From JACCTU01 sp963737405 (GTDB lineage: Bacteria; Actinomycetota; Thermoleophilia; Gaiellales; Gaiellaceae): a stretch of 64,000 nucleotides of DNA. This document shows positions 63,386-64,000 of the stretch, one piece after another. A program made the translations under genes and the position numbers. Location of the stretch: assembly GCA_963737405.1 (NCBI GenBank), contig CAVTSL010000014.1:62001-126000 (forward strand), in the 5' to 3' direction. Within the stretch, counting starts at the first letter, position 1, and each line of letters begins with the position of its first letter. Below the pieces are notes generated by a model. It made no database searches. It saw only the letters and a list, made by a program, of their open reading frames with translations, and was not told the DNA's origin.

Positions 63386-64000
63386 GTGAGGCTCCTCGTC
63401 CCCCTCCTGCTCGCGGCGCTCGTCCTTCCCGCCGCGGCCCGGGCCGAGCTGGTCGCGCCGGGGGTCGCGGACGGCGCTCTTGCGGTCGCGCGCGACGGAT
63501 CGCCGCGCGTCGCCTGGGTCGACGGCCGCCGGCTGATGCTCGCGACCCGCGGAGACGCCTGGCGTGCAACCCCGCTCGCGACCCTCCCGAGCCTCGAGGG
63601 CCGCGTTGCCGGCGTCTCGGAGAACGCCGTCCTCGTCGAGGGCCGCCGGAGCTGGATCCGGCTCGTCGTCCGCTCCGGCAGCCGCTGGCGCGTCCTGAGC
63701 GTCAGGAACGCGCCCAAGCGGGCGCTCCTCGGCGCCTCGGGCCTCGCGATCGACGCCGCCGGCCGCCCGGCCGTCGCCTACGCGATCCAGGAGGCGAACG
63801 AGGACACATCGCTGCACCTCGTGCGGATGGGCACGAACGGGCGGCTCACCTCGACCCGGATCACGACGAAGGGCTTCCCGAAGAGCGTGGCGCCGCCCGC
63901 CGCCGCGCCGGTGCTCCTGCCCGACCGTTCGATCCGAGTGGTCGAGACGTTCTCACAACGCGGCGCGAACGCGATCCTCTGGCGGCGTGAGGGCAAGCGC
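63386..64000 (+). CDS. Exported protein, 5' part (cut by the window edge)
   Basis: An open frame from GTG 63386 to the end of the window (205 codons, no stop). It begins with a signal peptide (VRLLVPLLLAALVLPAAARA) followed by Ala/Arg/Val-rich beta-strand-like sequence with recurring patterns such as ALAVARDGSPRVAWVDGRRL and GLAIDAAGRPAVAYAI. These look like beta-propeller or WD-type blades (x-A-x-D-x-x-GRPxVAY), as in secreted Actinobacteria proteins of unknown function. It is divergent from the sigma gene, with about 100 bp between starts. Confidence 0.7.
   Translation, partial: MRLLVPLLLAALVLPAAARAELVAPGVADGALAVARDGSPRVAWVDGRRLMLATRGDAWRATPLATLPSLEGRVAGVSENAVLVEGRRSWIRLVVRSGSRWRVLSVRNAPKRALLGASGLAIDAAGRPAVAYAIQEANEDTSLHLVRMGTNGRLTSTRITTKGFPKSVAPPAAAPVLLPDRSIRVVETFSQRGANAILWRREGKR

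Overview
The window is high-GC DNA with actinobacterial gene content: lipid II amidation by MurT/GatD, RNase J together with RNase Y, two long sigma-70 factors, many GTG/TTG starts and 4-base start/stop overlaps. I infer a deep-branching soil or sediment actinobacterium, probably class Thermoleophilia (Gaiellales/Solirubrobacterales-like). The class assignment is an inference from gene content and protein style, not a computed placement. I see no rRNA, tRNA, CRISPR array, insertion sequence or phage module.

Layout. 1-6.6 kb: end of a translation/RNA-maintenance cluster (NrnA-like DHH protein, truB, ribF, zinc ribbon, gamma-glutamyltransferase on the other strand, rpsO, pnp). 6.6-12.2 kb: a very large secreted sugar-dehydrogenase/LamG protein, heavily frameshifted, then an L,D-transpeptidase. 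12.3-20.3 kb: M16 peptidase, dapB, membrane protein, dapA, ankyrin protein, RNase J and a LigB-like dioxygenase. 20.3-29.6 kb: RHH/HTH regulator, ftsK, and a nucleoside-type BMP ABC importer with two binding proteins, one ATPase and two permeases. 29.6-35.6 kb: rodZ-like, cinA, thpR, recA, recX, rny. 35.6-38.2 kb: a lower-GC stretch of single genes on the minus strand (methyltransferase, peptidase E-like, PPOX), two of them preceded by the same 52-bp element. 38.2-50.3 kb: lysE-type exporter, miaB, flippase-like protein, miaA, dapF-like, M48 protease, DUF4389 protein, dapD-dapC-dapE, hflX, dut and a NUDIX hydrolase. 50.3-52.4 kb: gatD-murT. 52.4-58.8 kb: two paralogous subtilases with odd terminal repeats and a matching promoter architecture, followed by a GGDEF/HD-GYP membrane protein. 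58.8-64 kb: HNH-repeat protein, class II amidotransferase, two sigma-70 genes around a PHP-type phosphatase, and the start of an exported protein.

How the genes fit together. The diaminopimelate/lysine branch is represented by dapA, dapB, dapD, dapC, dapE and a dapF-like gene, spread over three loci. With the L,D-transpeptidase, MurT/GatD, RodZ-like protein and FtsK this makes envelope construction the main theme. RNA turnover (RNase J, RNase Y, PNPase, NrnA-like, ThpR) is the second.

Quality warning. At least eight otherwise intact genes are broken by single-base indels, mostly +1 (pnp, L,D-transpeptidase, ligB-like, pepE-like, dapF, dapD, HD-GYP, plus a compensated pair in the first subtilase). 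Indels are dense between about 6.3 and 11.9 kb. This looks more like residual sequence error than real gene decay. The most interesting signals are the paired subtilases (SALWG-type N-terminal motifs, Asn-Trp pentapeptide tails, shared 16-bp dyad promoter sites), the dapF-like protein with both catalytic cysteines replaced by serine, and the repeated 52-bp promoter-like element.
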